A stretch of 64,000 nt of DNA. Source: Steinernema hermaphroditum (taxonomy: Eukaryota; Nematoda; Chromadorea; Rhabditida; Steinernematidae). The DNA is taken from NCBI GenBank assembly GCA_030435675.1, contig CM059623.1, positions 4,304,012-4,368,011 of the forward strand. The letters are read 5' to 3'. Position numbers and translations under genes: made by a program. Positions 13,809 to 29,000 of this stretch are shown piece after piece. Numbering within the stretch: position 1 is the stretch's first letter; every line of letters starts with the position of its first letter. The notes under the pieces were generated by a model that saw nothing but the letters and a program-made list of their open reading frames with translations, did not search any database and was not told the DNA's origin.

Positions 13809-16800
13809 TTGGAGCAGGAGGGTCAGATGCAGAGCTTTTGGTATGAGCAAGGGCCCTGCTGTCTCGAATTGAAAGTTTTGCAGGAAACTAAGATAGTCCA
13901 CAGTAATTCCAGCGGGAGTAGGCGCGTTCGATCAGGCTCGTGCAGTTCTACAAGATCCAATCATAAAAATGCTATGGTACTTTGGAGCAGGAGGGTCAGA
14001 TGCAGAGCTTTTGGTATGAGCAAGGGCCCTGCTGTCTCGAATTGAAAGTTTTGCAGGAAACTAAGATAGTCCACAGTAATCCCAACGGGAGTAGGCGCGT
14101 TCGATCAGGCTCGTGCAGTTCTACAACATCCAATCATAAAAATGCTATGGTACTTTGGAGCAGGAGGGTCAGATGCAGAGCTTTTGGTATGAGCAAGGGC
14201 CCTGCTGTCTCGAATTGAAAGTTTTGCAGGAAACTAAGATAGTCCACAGTAATCCCAACGGGAGTAGGCGCGTTCGATCAGGCTCGTGCAGTTCTACAAC
14301 ATCCAATCATAAAAATGCTATGGTACTTTGGAGCAGGAGGGTCAGATGCAGAGCTTTTGGTATGAACAAGGGCCCTGCTGTCTCGAATTGAAAGTTTTGC
14401 AGGAAACTAAGATAGTCCACAGTAATCCCAACGGGAGTAGGCGCGTTCGATCAGGCTCGTGCAGTTCTACAACATCCAATCATAAAAATGCTATGGTACT
14501 TTGGAGCAGGAGGGTCAGATGCAGAGCTTTTGGTATGAACAAGGGCCCTGCTGTCTCGAATTGAAAGTTTTGCAGGAAACTAAGATAGTCCACAGTAATC
14601 CCAACGGGAGTAGGCGCGTTCGATCAGGCTCGTGCAGTTCTACAACATCCAATCATAAAAATGCTATGGTACTTTGGAGCAGGAGGGTCAGATGCAGAGC
14701 TTTTGGTATGAACAAGGGCCCTGCTGTCTCGAATTGAAAGTTTTGCAGGAAACTAAGATAGTCCACAGTAATCCCAGCGGGAGTAGGCGCGTTCGATCAG
14801 GCTCGTGCAGTTCTACAACATCCAATCATAAAAATGCTATGGTACTTTGGAGCAGGAGGGTCAGATGCAGAGCTTTTGGTATGAGCAAGGGCCCTGCTGT
14901 CTCGAATTGAAAGTTTTGCAGGAAACTAAGATAGTCCACAGTAATCCCAACGGGAGTAGGCGCGTTCGATCAGGCTCGTGCAGTTCTACAACATCCAATC
15001 ATAAAAATGCTATGGTACTTTGGAGCAGGAGGGTCAGATGCAGAGCTTTTGGTATGAGCAAGGGCCCTGCTGTCTCGAATTGAAAGTTTTGCAGGAAACT
15101 AAGATAGTCCACAGTAATCCCAACGGGAGTAGGCGCGTTCGATCAGGCTCGTGCAGTTCTACAACATCCAATCATAAAAATGCTATGGTACTTTGGAGCA
15201 GGAGGGTCAGATGCAGAGCTTTTGGTATGAACAAGGGCCCTGCTGTCTCGAATTGAAAGTTTTGCAGGAAACTAAGATAGTCCACAGTAATCCCAACGGG
15301 AGTAGGCGCGTTCGATCAGGCTCGTGCAGTTCTACAACATCCAATCATAAAAATGCTATGGTACTTTGGAGCAGGAGGGTCAGATGCAGAGCTTTTGGTA
15401 TGAGCAAGGGCCCTGCTGTCTCGAATTGAAAGTTTTGCAGGAAACTAAGATAGTCCACAGTAATCCCAACGGGAGTAGGCGCGTTCGATCAGGCTCGTGC
15501 AGTTCTACAACATCCAATCATAAAAATGCTATGGTACTTTGGAGCAGGAGGGTCAGATGCAGAGCTTTTGGTATGAGCAAGGGCCCTGCTGTCTCGAATT
15601 GAAAGTTTTGCAGGAAACTAAGATAGTCCACAGTAATCCCAACGGGAGTAGGCGCGTTCGATCAGGCTCGTGCAGTTCTACAACATCCAATCATAAAAAT
15701 GCTATGGTACTTTGGAGCAGGAGGGTCAGATGCAGAGCTTTTGGTATGAGCAAGGGCCCTGCTGTCTCGAATTGAAAGTTTTGCAGGAAACTAAGATAGT
15801 CCACAGTAATCCCAACGGGAGTAGGCGCGTTCGATCAGGCTCGTGCAGTTCTACAACATCCAATCATAAAAATGCTATGGTACTTTGGAGCAGGAGGGTC
15901 AGATGCAGAGCTTTTGGTATGAGCAAGGGCCCTGCTGTCTCGAATTGAAAGTTTTGCAGGAAACTAAGATAGTCCACAGTAATCCCAACGGGAGTAGGCG
16001 CGTTCGATCAGGCTCGTGCAGTTCTACAACATCCAATCATAAAAATGCTATGGTACTTTGGAGCAGGAGGGTCAGATGCAGAGCTTTTGGTATGAGCAAG
16101 GGCCCTGCTGTCTCGAATTGAAAGTTTTGCAGGAAACTAAGATAGTCCACAGTAATCCCAACGGGAGTAGGCGCGTTCGATCAGGCTCGTGCAGTTCTAC
16201 AACATCCAATCATAAAAATGCTATGGTACTTTGGAGCAGGAGGGTCAGATGCAGAGCTTTTGGTATGAACAAGGGCCCTGCTGTCTCGAATTGAAAGTTT
16301 TGCAGGAAACTAAGATAGTCCACAGTAATCCCAACGGGAGTAGGCGCGTTCGATCAGGCTCGTGCAGTTCTACAACATCCAATCATAAAAATGCTATGGT
16401 ACTTTGGAGCAGGAGGGTCAGATGCAGAGCTTTTGGTATGAGCAAGGGCCCTGCTGTCTCGAATTGAAAGTTTTGCAGGAAACTAAGATAGTCCACAGTA
16501 ATCCCAACGGGAGTAGGCGCGTTCGATCAGGCTCGTGCAGTTCTACAACATCCAATCATAAAAATGCTATGGTACTTTGGAGCAGGAGGGTCAGATGCAG
16601 AGCTTTTGGTATGAACAAGGGCCCTGCTGTCTCGAATTGAAAGTTTTGCAGGAAACTAAGATAGTCCACAGTAATCCCAACGGGAGTAGGCGCGTTCGAT
16701 CAGGCTCGTGCAGTTCTACAAGATCCAATCATAAAAATGCTATGGTACTTTGGAGCAGGAGGGTCAGATGCAGAGCTTTTGGTATGAGCAAGGGCCCTGC

Positions 16801-18825
16801 TGTCTCGAATTGAAAGTTTTGCAGGAAACTAAGATAGTCCACAGTAATCCCAACGGGAGTAGGCGCGTTCGATCAGGCTCGTGCAGTTCTACAACATCCA
16901 ATCATAAAAATGCTATGGTACTTTGGAGCAGGAGGGTCAGATGCAGAGCTTTTGGTATGAGCAAGGGCCCTGCTGTCTCGAATTGAAAGTTTTGCAGGAA
17001 ACTAAGATAGTCCACAGTAATCCCAACGGGAGTAGGCGCGTTCGATCAGGCTCGTGCAGTTCTACAACATCCAATCATAAAAATGCTATGGTACTTTGGA
17101 GCAGGAGGGTCAGATGCAGAGCTTTTGGTATGAGCAAGGGCCCTGCTGTCTCGAATTGAAAGTTTTGCAGGAAACTAAGATAGTCCACAGTAATCCCAAC
17201 GGGAGTAGGCGCGTTCGATCAGGCTCGTGCAGTTCTACAACATCCAATCATAAAAATGCTATGGTACTTTGGAGCAGGAGGGTCAGATGCAGAGCTTTTG
17301 GTATGAGCAAGGGCCCTGCTGTCTCGAATTGAAAGTTTTGCAGGAAACTAAGATAGTCCACAGTAATCCCAACGGGAGTAGGCGCGTTCGATCAGGCTCG
17401 TGCAGTTCTACAACATCCAATCATAAAAATGCTATGGTACTTTGGAGCAGGAGGGTCAGATGCAGAGCTTTTGGTATGAACAAGGGCCCTGCTGTCTCGA
17501 ATTGAAAGTTTTGCAGGAAACTAAGATAGTCCACAGTAATCCCAACGGGAGTAGGCGCGTTCGATCAGGCTCGTGCAGTTCTACAACATCCAATCATAAA
17601 AATGCTATGGTACTTTGGAGCAGGAGGGTCAGATGCAGAGCTTTTGGTATGAGCAAGGGCCCTGCTGTCTCGAATTGAAAGTTTTGCAGGAAACTAAGAT
17701 AGTCCACAGTAATCCCAACGGGAGTAGGCGCGTTCGATCAGGCTCGTGCAGTTCTACAACATCCAATCATAAAAATGCTATGGTACTTTGGAGCAGGAGG
17801 GTCAGATGCAGAGCTTTTGGTATGAACAAGGGCCCTGCTGTCTCGAATTGAAAGTTTTGCAGGAAACTAAGATAGTCCACAGTAATCCCAACGGGAGTAG
17901 GCGCGTTCGATCAGGCTCGTGCAGTTCTACAACATCCAATCATAAAAATGCTATGGTACTTTGGAGCAGGAGGGTCAGATGCAGAGCTTTTGGTATGAAC
18001 AAGGGCCCTGCTGTCTCGAATTGAAAGTTTTGCAGGAAACTAAGATAGTCCACAGTAATCCCAACGGGAGTAGGCGCGTTCGATCAGGCTCGTGCAGTTC
18101 TACAACATCCAATCATAAAAATGCTATGGTACTTTGGAGCAGGAGGGTCAGATGCAGAGCTTTTGGTATGAGCAAGGGCCCTGCTGTCTCGAATTGAAAG
18201 TTTTGCAGGAAACTAAGATAGTCCACAGTAATCCCAACGGGAGTAGGCGCGTTCGATCAGGCTCGTGCAGTTCTACAACATCCAATCATAAAAATGCTAT
18301 GGTACTTTGGAGCAGGAGGGTCAGATGCAGAGCTTTTGGTATGAGCAAGGGCCCTGCTGTCTCGAATTGAAAGTTTTGCAGGAAACTAAGATAGTCCACA
18401 GTAATCCCAACGGGAGTAGGCGCGTTCGATCAGGCTCGTGCAGTTCTACAACATCCAATCATAAAAATGCTATGGTACTTTGGAGCAGGAGGGTCAGATG
18501 CAGAGCTTTTGGTATGAGCAAGGGCCCTGCTGTCTCGAATTGAAAGTTTTGCAGGAAACTAAGATAGTCCACAGTAATCCCAACGGGAGTAGGCGCGTTC
18601 GATCAGGCTCGTGCAGTTCTACAACATCCAATCATAAAAATGCTATGGTACTTTGGAGCAGGAGGGTCAGATGCAGAGCTTTTGGTATGAGCAAGGGCCC
18701 TGCTGTCTCGAATTGAAAGTTTTGCAGGAAACTAAGATAGTCCACAGTAATCCCAACGGGAGTAGGCGCGTTCGATCAGGCTCGTGCAGTTCTACAACAT
18801 CCAATCATAAAAATGCTATGGTACT

Positions 18826-20037
18826 TTGGAGCAGGAGGGTCAGATGCAGAGCTTTTGGTATGAACAAGGGCCCTGCTGTCTCGAATTGAAAGTTTTGCAG
18901 GAAACTAAGATAGTCCACAGTAAATCCCAGCGGGAGTAGGCGCGTTCGATCAGGCTCGTGCAGTTCTACAAGATCCAATCATAAAAATGCTATGGTACTT
19001 TGGAGCAGGAGGGTCAGATGCAGAGCTTTTGGTATGAGCAAGGGCCCTGCTGTCTCGAATTGAAAGTTTTGCAGGAAACTAAGATAGTCCACAGTAATCC
19101 CAACGGGAGTAGGCGCGTTCGATCAGGCTCGTGCAGTTCTACAACATCCAATCATAAAAATGCTATGGTACTTTGGAGCAGGAGGGTCAGATGCAGAGCT
19201 TTTGGTATGAGCAAGGGCCCTGCTGTCTCGAATTGAAAGTTTTGCAGGAAACTAAGATAGTCCACAGTAATCCCAACGGGAGTAGGCGCGTTCGATCAGG
19301 CTCGTGCAGTTCTACAACATCCAATCATAAAAATGCTATGGTACTTTGGAGCAGGAGGGTCAGATGCAGAGCTTTTGGTATGAACAAGGACTCAACTGTC
19401 TCGAATTGAAGTTTTGCAGGAAACTAAGATAGTCCACAGTAATCCCAACGGGAGTAGGCGCGTTCGATCAGGCTCGTGCAGTTCTACAACATCCAATGAT
19501 AAAAATGCTATGGTACTTTGGAGCAGGAGGGTCAGATGCAGAGCTTTTGGTATGAGCAAGGGCCCTGCTGTCTCGAATTGAAAGTTTTGCAGGAAACTAA
19601 GATAGTCCACAGTAATCCCAACGGGAGTAGGCGCGTTCGATCAGGCTCGTGCAGTTCTACAACATCCAATCATAAAAATGCTATGGTACTTTGGAGCAGG
19701 AGGGTCAGATGCAGAGCTTTTGGTATGAGCAAGGGCCCTGCTGTCTCGAATTGAAAGTTTTGCAGGAAACTAAGATAGTCCACAGTAATCCCAACGGGAG
19801 TAGGCGCGTTCGATCAGGCTCGTGCAGTTCTACAACATCCAATCATAAAAATGCTATGGTACTTTGGAGCAGGAGGGTCAGATGCAGAGCTTTTGGTATG
19901 AACAAGGGCCCTGCTGTCTCGAATTGAAAGTTTTGCAGGAAACTAAGATAGTCCACAGTAAATCCCAGCGGGAGTAGGCGCGTTCGATCAGGCTCGTGCA
20001 GTTCTACAAGATCCAATCATAAAAATGCTATGGTACT
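18826..20037 (+). repeat. Duplicated 6-monomer satellite segment
   Basis: The rare 174-bp monomer with AAATCCCAGCGGG followed by AAGATCC occurs at about 18920 and again at about 19960. The two are 1038 bp apart, exactly six monomers. This indicates a segmental copy inside the array, by unequal exchange or as a higher-order unit. The two copies are not identical throughout: the next unit has GAGCAAGG after the first and GAACAAGG after the second. Confidence 0.6.
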
Positions 20038-23000
20038 TTGGAGCAGGAGGGTCAGATGCAGAGCTTTTGGTATGAACAAGGGCCCTGCTGTCTCGAATTG
20101 AAAGTTTTGCAGGAAACTAAGATAGTCCACAGTAATCCCAACGGGAGTAGGCGCGTTCGATCAGGCTCGTGCAGTTCTACAACATCCAATCATAAAAATG
20201 CTATGGTACTTTGGAGCAGGAGGGTCAGATGCAGAGCTTTTGGTATGAGCAAGGGCCCTGCTGTCTCGAATTGAAAGTTTTGCAGGAAACTAAGATAGTC
20301 CACAGTAATCCCAACGGGAGTAGGCGCGTTCGATCAGGCTCGTGCAGTTCTACAACATCCAATCATAAAAATGCTATGGTACTTTGGAGCAGGAGGGTCA
20401 GATGCAGAGCTTTTGGTATGAGCAAGGGCCCTGCTGTCTCGAATTGAAAGTTTTGCAGGAAACTAAGATAGTCCACAGTAATCCCAACGGGAGTAGGCGC
20501 GTTCGATCAGGCTCGTGCAGTTCTACAACATCCAATCATAAAAATGCTATGGTACTTTGGAGCAGGAGGGTCAGATGCAGAGCTTTTGGTATGAGCAAGG
20601 GCCCTGCTGTCTCGAATTGAAAGTTTTGCAGGAAACTAAGATAGTCCACAGTAATCCCAACGGGAGTAGGCGCGTTCGATCAGGCTCGTGCAGTTCTACA
20701 ACATCCAATCATAAAAATGCTATGGTACTTTGGAGCAGGAGGGTCAGATGCAGAGCTTTTGGTATGAACAAGGGCCCTGCTGTCTCGAATTGAAAGTTTT
20801 GCAGGAAACTAAGATAGTCCACAGTAATCCCAACGGGAGTAGGCGCGTTCGATCAGGCTCGTGCAGTTCTACAACATCCAATCATAAAAATGCTATGGTA
20901 CTTTGGAGCAGGAGGGTCAGATGCAGAGCTTTTGGTATGAGCAAGGGCCCTGCTGTCTCGAATTGAAAGTTTTGCAGGAAACTAAGATAGTCCACAGTAA
21001 TCCCAACGGGAGTAGGCGCGTTCGATCAGGCTCGTGCAGTTCTACAACATCCAATCATAAAAATGCTATGGTACTTTGGAGCAGGAGGGTCAGATGCAGA
21101 GCTTTTGGTATGAACAAGGGCCCTGCTGTCTCGAATTGAAAGTTTTGCAGGAAACTAAGATAGTCCACAGTAATCCCAACGGGAGTAGGCGCGTTCGATC
21201 AGGCTCGTGCAGTTCTACAACATCCAATCATAAAAATGCTATGGTACTTTGGAGCAGGAGGGTCAGATGCAGAGCTTTTGGTATGAGCAAGGGCCCTGCT
21301 GTCTCGAATTGAAAGTTTTGCAGGAAACTAAGATAGTCCACAGTAATCCCAACGGGAGTAGGCGCGTTCGATCAGGCTCGTGCAGTTCTACAACATCCAA
21401 TCATAAAAATGCTATGGTACTTTGGAGCAGGAGGGTCAGATGCAGAGCTTTTGGTATGAACAAGGGCCCTGCTGTCTCGAATTGAAAGTTTTGCAGGAAA
21501 CTAAGATAGTCCACAGTAATCCCAACGGGAGTAGGCGCGTTCGATCAGGCTCGTGCAGTTCTACAACATCCAATCATAAAAATGCTATGGTACTTTGGAG
21601 CAGGAGGGTCAGATGCAGAGCTTTTGGTATGAACAAGGGCCCTGCTGTCTCGAATTGAAAGTTTTGCAGGAAACTAAGATAGTCCACAGTAATCCCAACG
21701 GGAGTAGGCGCGTTCGATCAGGCTCGTGCAGTTCTACAACATCCAATCATAAAAATGCTATGGTACTTTGGAGCAGGAGGGTCAGATGCAGAGCTTTTGG
21801 TATGAGCAAGGGCCCTGCTGTCTCGAATTGAAAGTTTTGCAGGAAACTAAGATAGTCCACAGTAATCCCAACGGGAGTAGGCGCGTTCGATCAGGCTCGT
21901 GCAGTTCTACAACATCCAATCATAAAAATGCTATGGTACTTTGGAGCAGGAGGGTCAGATGCAGAGCTTTTGGTATGAGCAAGGGCCCTGCTGTCTCGAA
22001 TTGAAAGTTTTGCAGGAAACTAAGATAGTCCACAGTAATCCCAACGGGAGTAGGCGCGTTCGATCAGGCTCGTGCAGTTCTACAACATCCAATCATAAAA
22101 ATGCTATGGTACTTTGGAGCAGGAGGGTCAGATGCAGAGCTTTTGGTATGAACAAGGGCCCTGCTGTCTCGAATTGAAAGTTTTGCAGGAAACTAAGATA
22201 GTCCACAGTAATCCCAACGGGAGTAGGCGCGTTCGATCAGGCTCGTGCAGTTCTACAACATCCAATCATAAAAATGCTATGGTACTTTGGAGCAGGAGGG
22301 TCAGATGCAGAGCTTTTGGTATGAGCAAGGGCCCTGCTGTCTCGAATTGAAAGTTTTGCAGGAAACTAAGATAGTCCACAGTAATCCCAACGGGAGTAGG
22401 CGCGTTCGATCAGGCTCGTGCAGTTCTACAACATCCAATCATAAAAATGCTATGGTACTTTGGAGCAGGAGGGTCAGATGCAGAGCTTTTGGTATGAGCA
22501 AGGGCCCTGCTGTCTCGAATTGAAAGTTTTGCAGGAAACTAAGATAGTCCACAGTAATCCCAACGGGAGTAGGCGCGTTCGATCAGGCTCGTGCAGTTCT
22601 ACAACATCCAATCATAAAAATGCTATGGTACTTTGGAGCAGGAGGGTCAGATGCAGAGCTTTTGGTATGAGCAAGGGCCCTGCTGTCTCGAATTGAAAGT
22701 TTTGCAGGAAACTAAGATAGTCCACAGTAATCCCAACGGGAGTAGGCGCGTTCGATCAGGCTCGTGCAGTTCTACAACATCCAATCATAAAAATGCTATG
22801 GTACTTTGGAGCAGGAGGGTCAGATGCAGAGCTTTTGGTATGAACAAGGGCCCTGCTGTCTCGAATTGAAAGTTTTGCAGGAAACTAAGATAGTCCACAG
22901 TAATCCCAACGGGAGTAGGCGCGTTCGATCAGGCTCGTGCAGTTCTACAACATCCAATCATAAAAATGCTATGGTACTTTGGAGCAGGAGGGTCAGATGC

Positions 23001-26000
23001 AGAGCTTTTGGTATGAGCAAGGGCCCTGCTGTCTCGAATTGAAAGTTTTGCAGGAAACTAAGATAGTCCACAGTAATCCCAACGGGAGTAGGCGCGTTCG
23101 ATCAGGCTCGTGCAGTTCTACAACATCCAATCATAAAAATGCTATGGTACTTTGGAGCAGGAGGGTCAGATGCAGAGCTTTTGGTATGAACAAGGGCCCT
23201 GCTGTCTCGAATTGAAAGTTTTGCAGGAAACTAAGATAGTCCACAGTAATCCCAACGGGAGTAGGCGCGTTCGATCAGGCTCGTGCAGTTCTACAACATC
23301 CAATCATAAAAATGCTATGGTACTTTGGAGCAGGAGGGTCAGATGCAGAGCTTTTGGTATGAGCAAGGGCCCTGCTGTCTCGAATTGAAAGTTTTGCAGG
23401 AAACTAAGATAGTCCACAGTAATCCCAACGGGAGTAGGCGCGTTCGATCAGGCTCGTGCAGTTCTACAACATCCAATCATAAAAATGCTATGGTACTTTG
23501 GAGCAGGAGGGTCAGATGCAGAGCTTTTGGTATGAGCAAGGGCCCTGCTGTCTCGAATTGAAAGTTTTGCAGGAAACTAAGATAGTCCACAGTAATCCCA
23601 ACGGGAGTAGGCGCGTTCGATCAGGCTCGTGCAGTTCTACAACATCCAATCATAAAAATGCTATGGTACTTTGGAGCAGGAGGGTCAGATGCAGAGCTTT
23701 TGGTATGAACAAGGGCCCTGCTGTCTCGAATTGAAAGTTTTGCAGGAAACTAAGATAGTCCACAGTAATCCCAACGGGAGTAGGCGCGTTCGATCAGGCT
23801 CGTGCAGTTCTACAACATCCAATCATAAAAATGCTATGGTACTTTGGAGCAGGAGGGTCAGATGCAGAGCTTTTGGTATGAGCAAGGGCCCTGCTGTCTC
23901 GAATTGAAAGTTTTGCAGGAAACTAAGATAGTCCACAGTAATCCCAACGGGAGTAGGCGCGTTCGATCAGGCTCGTGCAGTTCTACAACATCCAATCATA
24001 AAAATGCTATGGTACTTTGGAGCAGGAGGGTCAGATGCAGAGCTTTTGGTATGAACAAGGGCCCTGCTGTCTCGAATTGAAAGTTTTGCAGGAAACTAAG
24101 ATAGTCCACAGTAATCCCAACGGGAGTAGGCGCGTTCGATCAGGCTCGTGCAGTTCTACAACATCCAATCATAAAAATGCTATGGTACTTTGGAGCAGGA
24201 GGGTCAGATGCAGAGCTTTTGGTATGAACAAGGGCCCTGCTGTCTCGAATTGAAAGTTTTGCAGGAAACTAAGATAGTCCACAGTAATCCCAACGGGAGT
24301 AGGCGCGTTCGATCAGGCTCGTGCAGTTCTACAACATCCAATCATAAAAATGCTATGGTACTTTGGAGCAGGAGGGTCAGATGCAGAGCTTTTGGTATGA
24401 ACAAGGGCCCTGCTGTCTCGAATTGAAAGTTTTGCAGGAAACTAAGATAGTCCACAGTAATCCCAACGGGAGTAGGCGCGTTCGATCAGGCTCGTGCAGT
24501 TCTACAACATCCAATCATAAAAATGCTATGGTACTTTGGAGCAGGAGGGTCAGATGCAGAGCTTTTGGTATGAACAAGGGCCCTGCTGTCTCGAATTGAA
24601 AGTTTTGCAGGAAACTAAGATAGTCCACAGTAATCCCAACGGGAGTAGGCGCGTTCGATCAGGCTCGTGCAGTTCTACAACATCCAATCATAAAAATGCT
24701 ATGGTACTTTGGAGCAGGAGGGTCAGATGCAGAGCTTTTGGTATGAGCAAGGGCCCTGCTGTCTCGAATTGAAAGTTTTGCAGGAAACTAAGATAGTCCA
24801 CAGTAATCCCAACGGGAGTAGGCGCGTTCGATCAGGCTCGTGCAGTTCTACAACATCCAATCATAAAAATGCTATGGTACTTTGGAGCAGGAGGGTCAGA
24901 TGCAGAGCTTTTGGTATGAACAAGGGCCCTGCTGTCTCGAATTGAAAGTTTTGCAGGAAACTAAGATAGTCCACAGTAATCCCAACGGGAGTAGGCGCGT
25001 TCGATCAGGCTCGTGCAGTTCTACAACATCCAATCATAAAAATGCTATGGTACTTTGGAGCAGGAGGGTCAGATGCAGAGCTTTTGGTATGAACAAGGGC
25101 CCTGCTGTCTCGAATTGAAAGTTTTGCAGGAAACTAAGATAGTCCACAGTAATCCCAACGGGAGTAGGCGCGTTCGATCAGGCTCGTGCAGTTCTACAAC
25201 ATCCAATCATAAAAATGCTATGGTACTTTGGAGCAGGAGGGTCAGATGCAGAGCTTTTGGTATGAGCAAGGGCCCTGCTGTCTCGAATTGAAAGTTTTGC
25301 AGGAAACTAAGATAGTCCACAGTAATCCCAACGGGAGTAGGCGCGTTCGATCAGGCTCGTGCAGTTCTACAACATCCAATCATAAAAATGCTATGGTACT
25401 TTGGAGCAGGAGGGTCAGATGCAGAGCTTTTGGTATGAGCAAGGGCCCTGCTGTCTCGAATTGAAAGTTTTGCAGGAAACTAAGATAGTCCACAGTAATC
25501 CCAACGGGAGTAGGCGCGTTCGATCAGGCTCGTGCAGTTCTACAACATCCAATCATAAAAATGCTATGGTACTTTGGAGCAGGAGGGTCAGATGCAGAGC
25601 TTTTGGTATGAACAAGGACTCTACTGTCTCGAATTGAAAGTTTTGCAGGAAACTAAGATAGTCCACAGTAATCCCAACGGGAGTAGGCGCGTTCGATCAG
25701 GCTCGTGCAGTTCTACAACATCCAATCATAAAAATGCTATGGTACTTTGGAGCAGGAGGGTCAGATGCAGAGCTTTTGGTATGAGCAAGGGCCCTGCTGT
25801 CTCGAATTGAAAGTTTTGCAGGAAACTAAGATAGTCCACAGTAATCCCAACGGGAGTAGGCGCGTTCGATCAGGCTCGTGCAGTTCTACAACATCCAATC
25901 ATAAAAATGCTATGGTACTTTGGAGCAGGAGGGTCAGATGCAGAGCTTTTGGTATGAACAAGGGCCCTGCTGTCTCGAATTGAAAGTTTTGCAGGAAACT

Positions 26001-29000
26001 AAGATAGTCCACAGTAATCCCAACGGGAGTAGGCGCGTTCGATCAGGCTCGTGCAGTTCTACAACATCCAATCATAAAAATGCTATGGTACTTTGGAGCA
26101 GGAGGGTCAGATGCAGAGCTTTTGGTATGAACAAGGGCCCTGCTGTCTCGAATTGAAAGTTTTGCAGGAAACTAAGATAGTCCACAGTAATCCCAACGGG
26201 AGTAGGCGCGTTCGATCAGGCTCGTGCAGTTCTACAACATCCAATCATAAAAATGCTATGGTACTTTGGAGCAGGAGGGTCAGATGCAGAGCTTTTGGTA
26301 TGAGCAAGGGCCCTGCTGTCTCGAATTGAAAGTTTTGCAGGAAACTAAGATAGTCCACAGTAATCCCAACGGGAGTAGGCGCGTTCGATCAGGCTCGTGC
26401 AGTTCTACAACATCCAATCATAAAAATGCTATGGTACTTTGGAGCAGGAGGGTCAGATGCAGAGCTTTTGGTATGAACAAGGGCCCTGCTGTCTCGAATT
26501 GAAAGTTTTGCAGGAAACTAAGATAGTCCACAGTAATCCCAACGGGAGTAGGCGCGTTCGATCAGGCTCGTGCAGTTCTACAACATCCAATCATAAAAAT
26601 GCTATGGTACTTTGGAGCAGGAGGGTCAGATGCAGAGCTTTTGGTATGAGCAAGGGCCCTGCTGTCTCGAATTGAAAGTTTTGCAGGAAACTAAGATAGT
26701 CCACAGTAATCCCAACGGGAGTAGGCGCGTTCGATCAGGCTCGTGCAGTTCTACAACATCCAATCATAAAAATGCTATGGTACTTTGGAGCAGGAGGGTC
26801 AGATGCAGAGCTTTTGGTATGAACAAGGGCCCTGCTGTCTCGAATTGAAAGTTTTGCAGGAAACTAAGATAGTCCACAGTAATCCCAACGGGAGTAGGCG
26901 CGTTCGATCAGGCTCGTGCAGTTCTACAACATCCAATCATAAAAATGCTATGGTACTTTGGAGCAGGAGGGTCAGATGCAGAGCTTTTGGTATGAACAAG
27001 GGCCCTGCTGTCTCGAATTGAAAGTTTTGCAGGAAACTAAGATAGTCCACAGTAATCCCAACGGGAGTAGGCGCGTTCGATCAGGCTCGTGCAGTTCTAC
27101 AACATCCAATCATAAAAATGCTATGGTACTTTGGAGCAGGAGGGTCAGATGCAGAGCTTTTGGTATGAACAAGGGCCCTGCTGTCTCGAATTGAAAGTTT
27201 TGCAGGAAACTAAGATAGTCCACAGTAATCCCAACGGGAGTAGGCGCGTTCGATCAGGCTCGTGCAGTTCTACAACATCCAATCATAAAAATGCTATGGT
27301 ACTTTGGAGCAGGAGGGTCAGATGCAGAGCTTTTGGTATGAGCAAGGGCCCTGCTGTCTCGAATTGAAAGTTTTGCAGGAAACTAAGATAGTCCACAGTA
27401 ATCCCAACGGGAGTAGGCGCGTTCGATCAGGCTCGTGCAGTTCTACAACATCCAATCATAAAAATGCTATGGTACTTTGGAGCAGGAGGGTCAGATGCAG
27501 AGCTTTTGGTATGAGCAAGGGCCCTGCTGTCTCGAATTGAAAGTTTTGCAGGAAACTAAGATAGTCCACAGTAATCCCAACGGGAGTAGGCGCGTTCGAT
27601 CAGGCTCGTGCAGTTCTACAACATCCAATCATAAAAATGCTATGGTACTTTGGAGCAGGAGGGTCAGATGCAGAGCTTTTGGTATGAGCAAGGGCCCTGC
27701 TGTCTCGAATTGAAAGTTTTGCAGGAAACTAAGATAGTCCACAGTAATCCCAACGGGAGTAGGCGCGTTCGATCAGGCTCGTGCAGTTCTACAACATCCA
27801 ATCATAAAAATGCTATGGTACTTTGGAGCAGGAGGGTCAGATGCAGAGCTTTTGGTATGAACAAGGACTCAACTGTCTCGAATTGAAGTTTTGCAGGAAA
27901 CTAAGATAGTCCACAGTAATCCCAACGGGAGTAGGCGCGTTCGATCAGGCTCGTGCAGTTCTACAACATCCAATGATAAAAATGCTATGGTACTTTGGAG
28001 CAGGAGGGTCAGATGCAGAGCTTTTGGTATGAGCAAGGGCCCTGCTGTCTCGAATTGAAAGTTTTGCAGGAAACTAAGATAGTCCACAGTAATCCCAACG
28101 GGAGTAGGCGCGTTCGATCAGGCTCGTGCAGTTCTACAACATCCAATCATAAAAATGCTATGGTACTTTGGAGCAGGAGGGTCAGATGCAGAGCTTTTGG
28201 TATGAACAAGGGCCCTGCTGTCTCGAATTGAAAGTTTTGCAGGAAACTAAGATAGTCCACAGTAAATCCAACGGGAGTAGGCGCGTTCGATCAGGCTCGT
28301 GCAGTTCTACAACATCCAATCATAAAAATGCTATGGTACTTTGGAGCAGGAGGGTCAGATGCAGAGCTTTTGGTATGAACAAGGACTCAACTGTCTCGAA
28401 TTGAAAGTTTTGCAGGAAACTAAGATAGTCCACAGTAATCCCAACGGGAGTAGGCGCGTTCGATCAGGCTCGTGCAGTTCTACAACATCCAATCATAAAA
28501 ATGCTATGGTACTTTGGAGCAGGAGGGTCAGATGCAGAGCTTTTGGTATGAGCAAGGGCCCTGCTGTCTCGAATTGAAAGTTTTGCAGGAAACTAAGATA
28601 GTCCACAGTAATCCCAACGGGAGTAGGCGCGTTCGATCAGGCTCGTGCAGTTCTACAACATCCAATCATAAAAATGCTATGGTACTTTGGAGCAGGAGGG
28701 TCAGATGCAGAGCTTTTGGTATGAACAAGGACTCAACTGTCTCGAATTGAAGTTTTGCAGGAAACTAAGATAGTCCACAGTAATCCCAACGGGAGTAGGC
28801 GCGTTCGATCAGGCTCGTGCAGTTCTACAACATCCAATGATAAAAATGCTATGGTACTTTGGAGCAGGAGGGTCAGATGCAGAGCTTTTGGTATGAGCAA
28901 GGGCCCTGCTGTCTCGAATTGAAAGTTTTGCAGGAAACTAAGATAGTCCACAGTAATCCCAACGGGAGTAGGCGCGTTCGATCAGGCTCGTGCAGTTCTA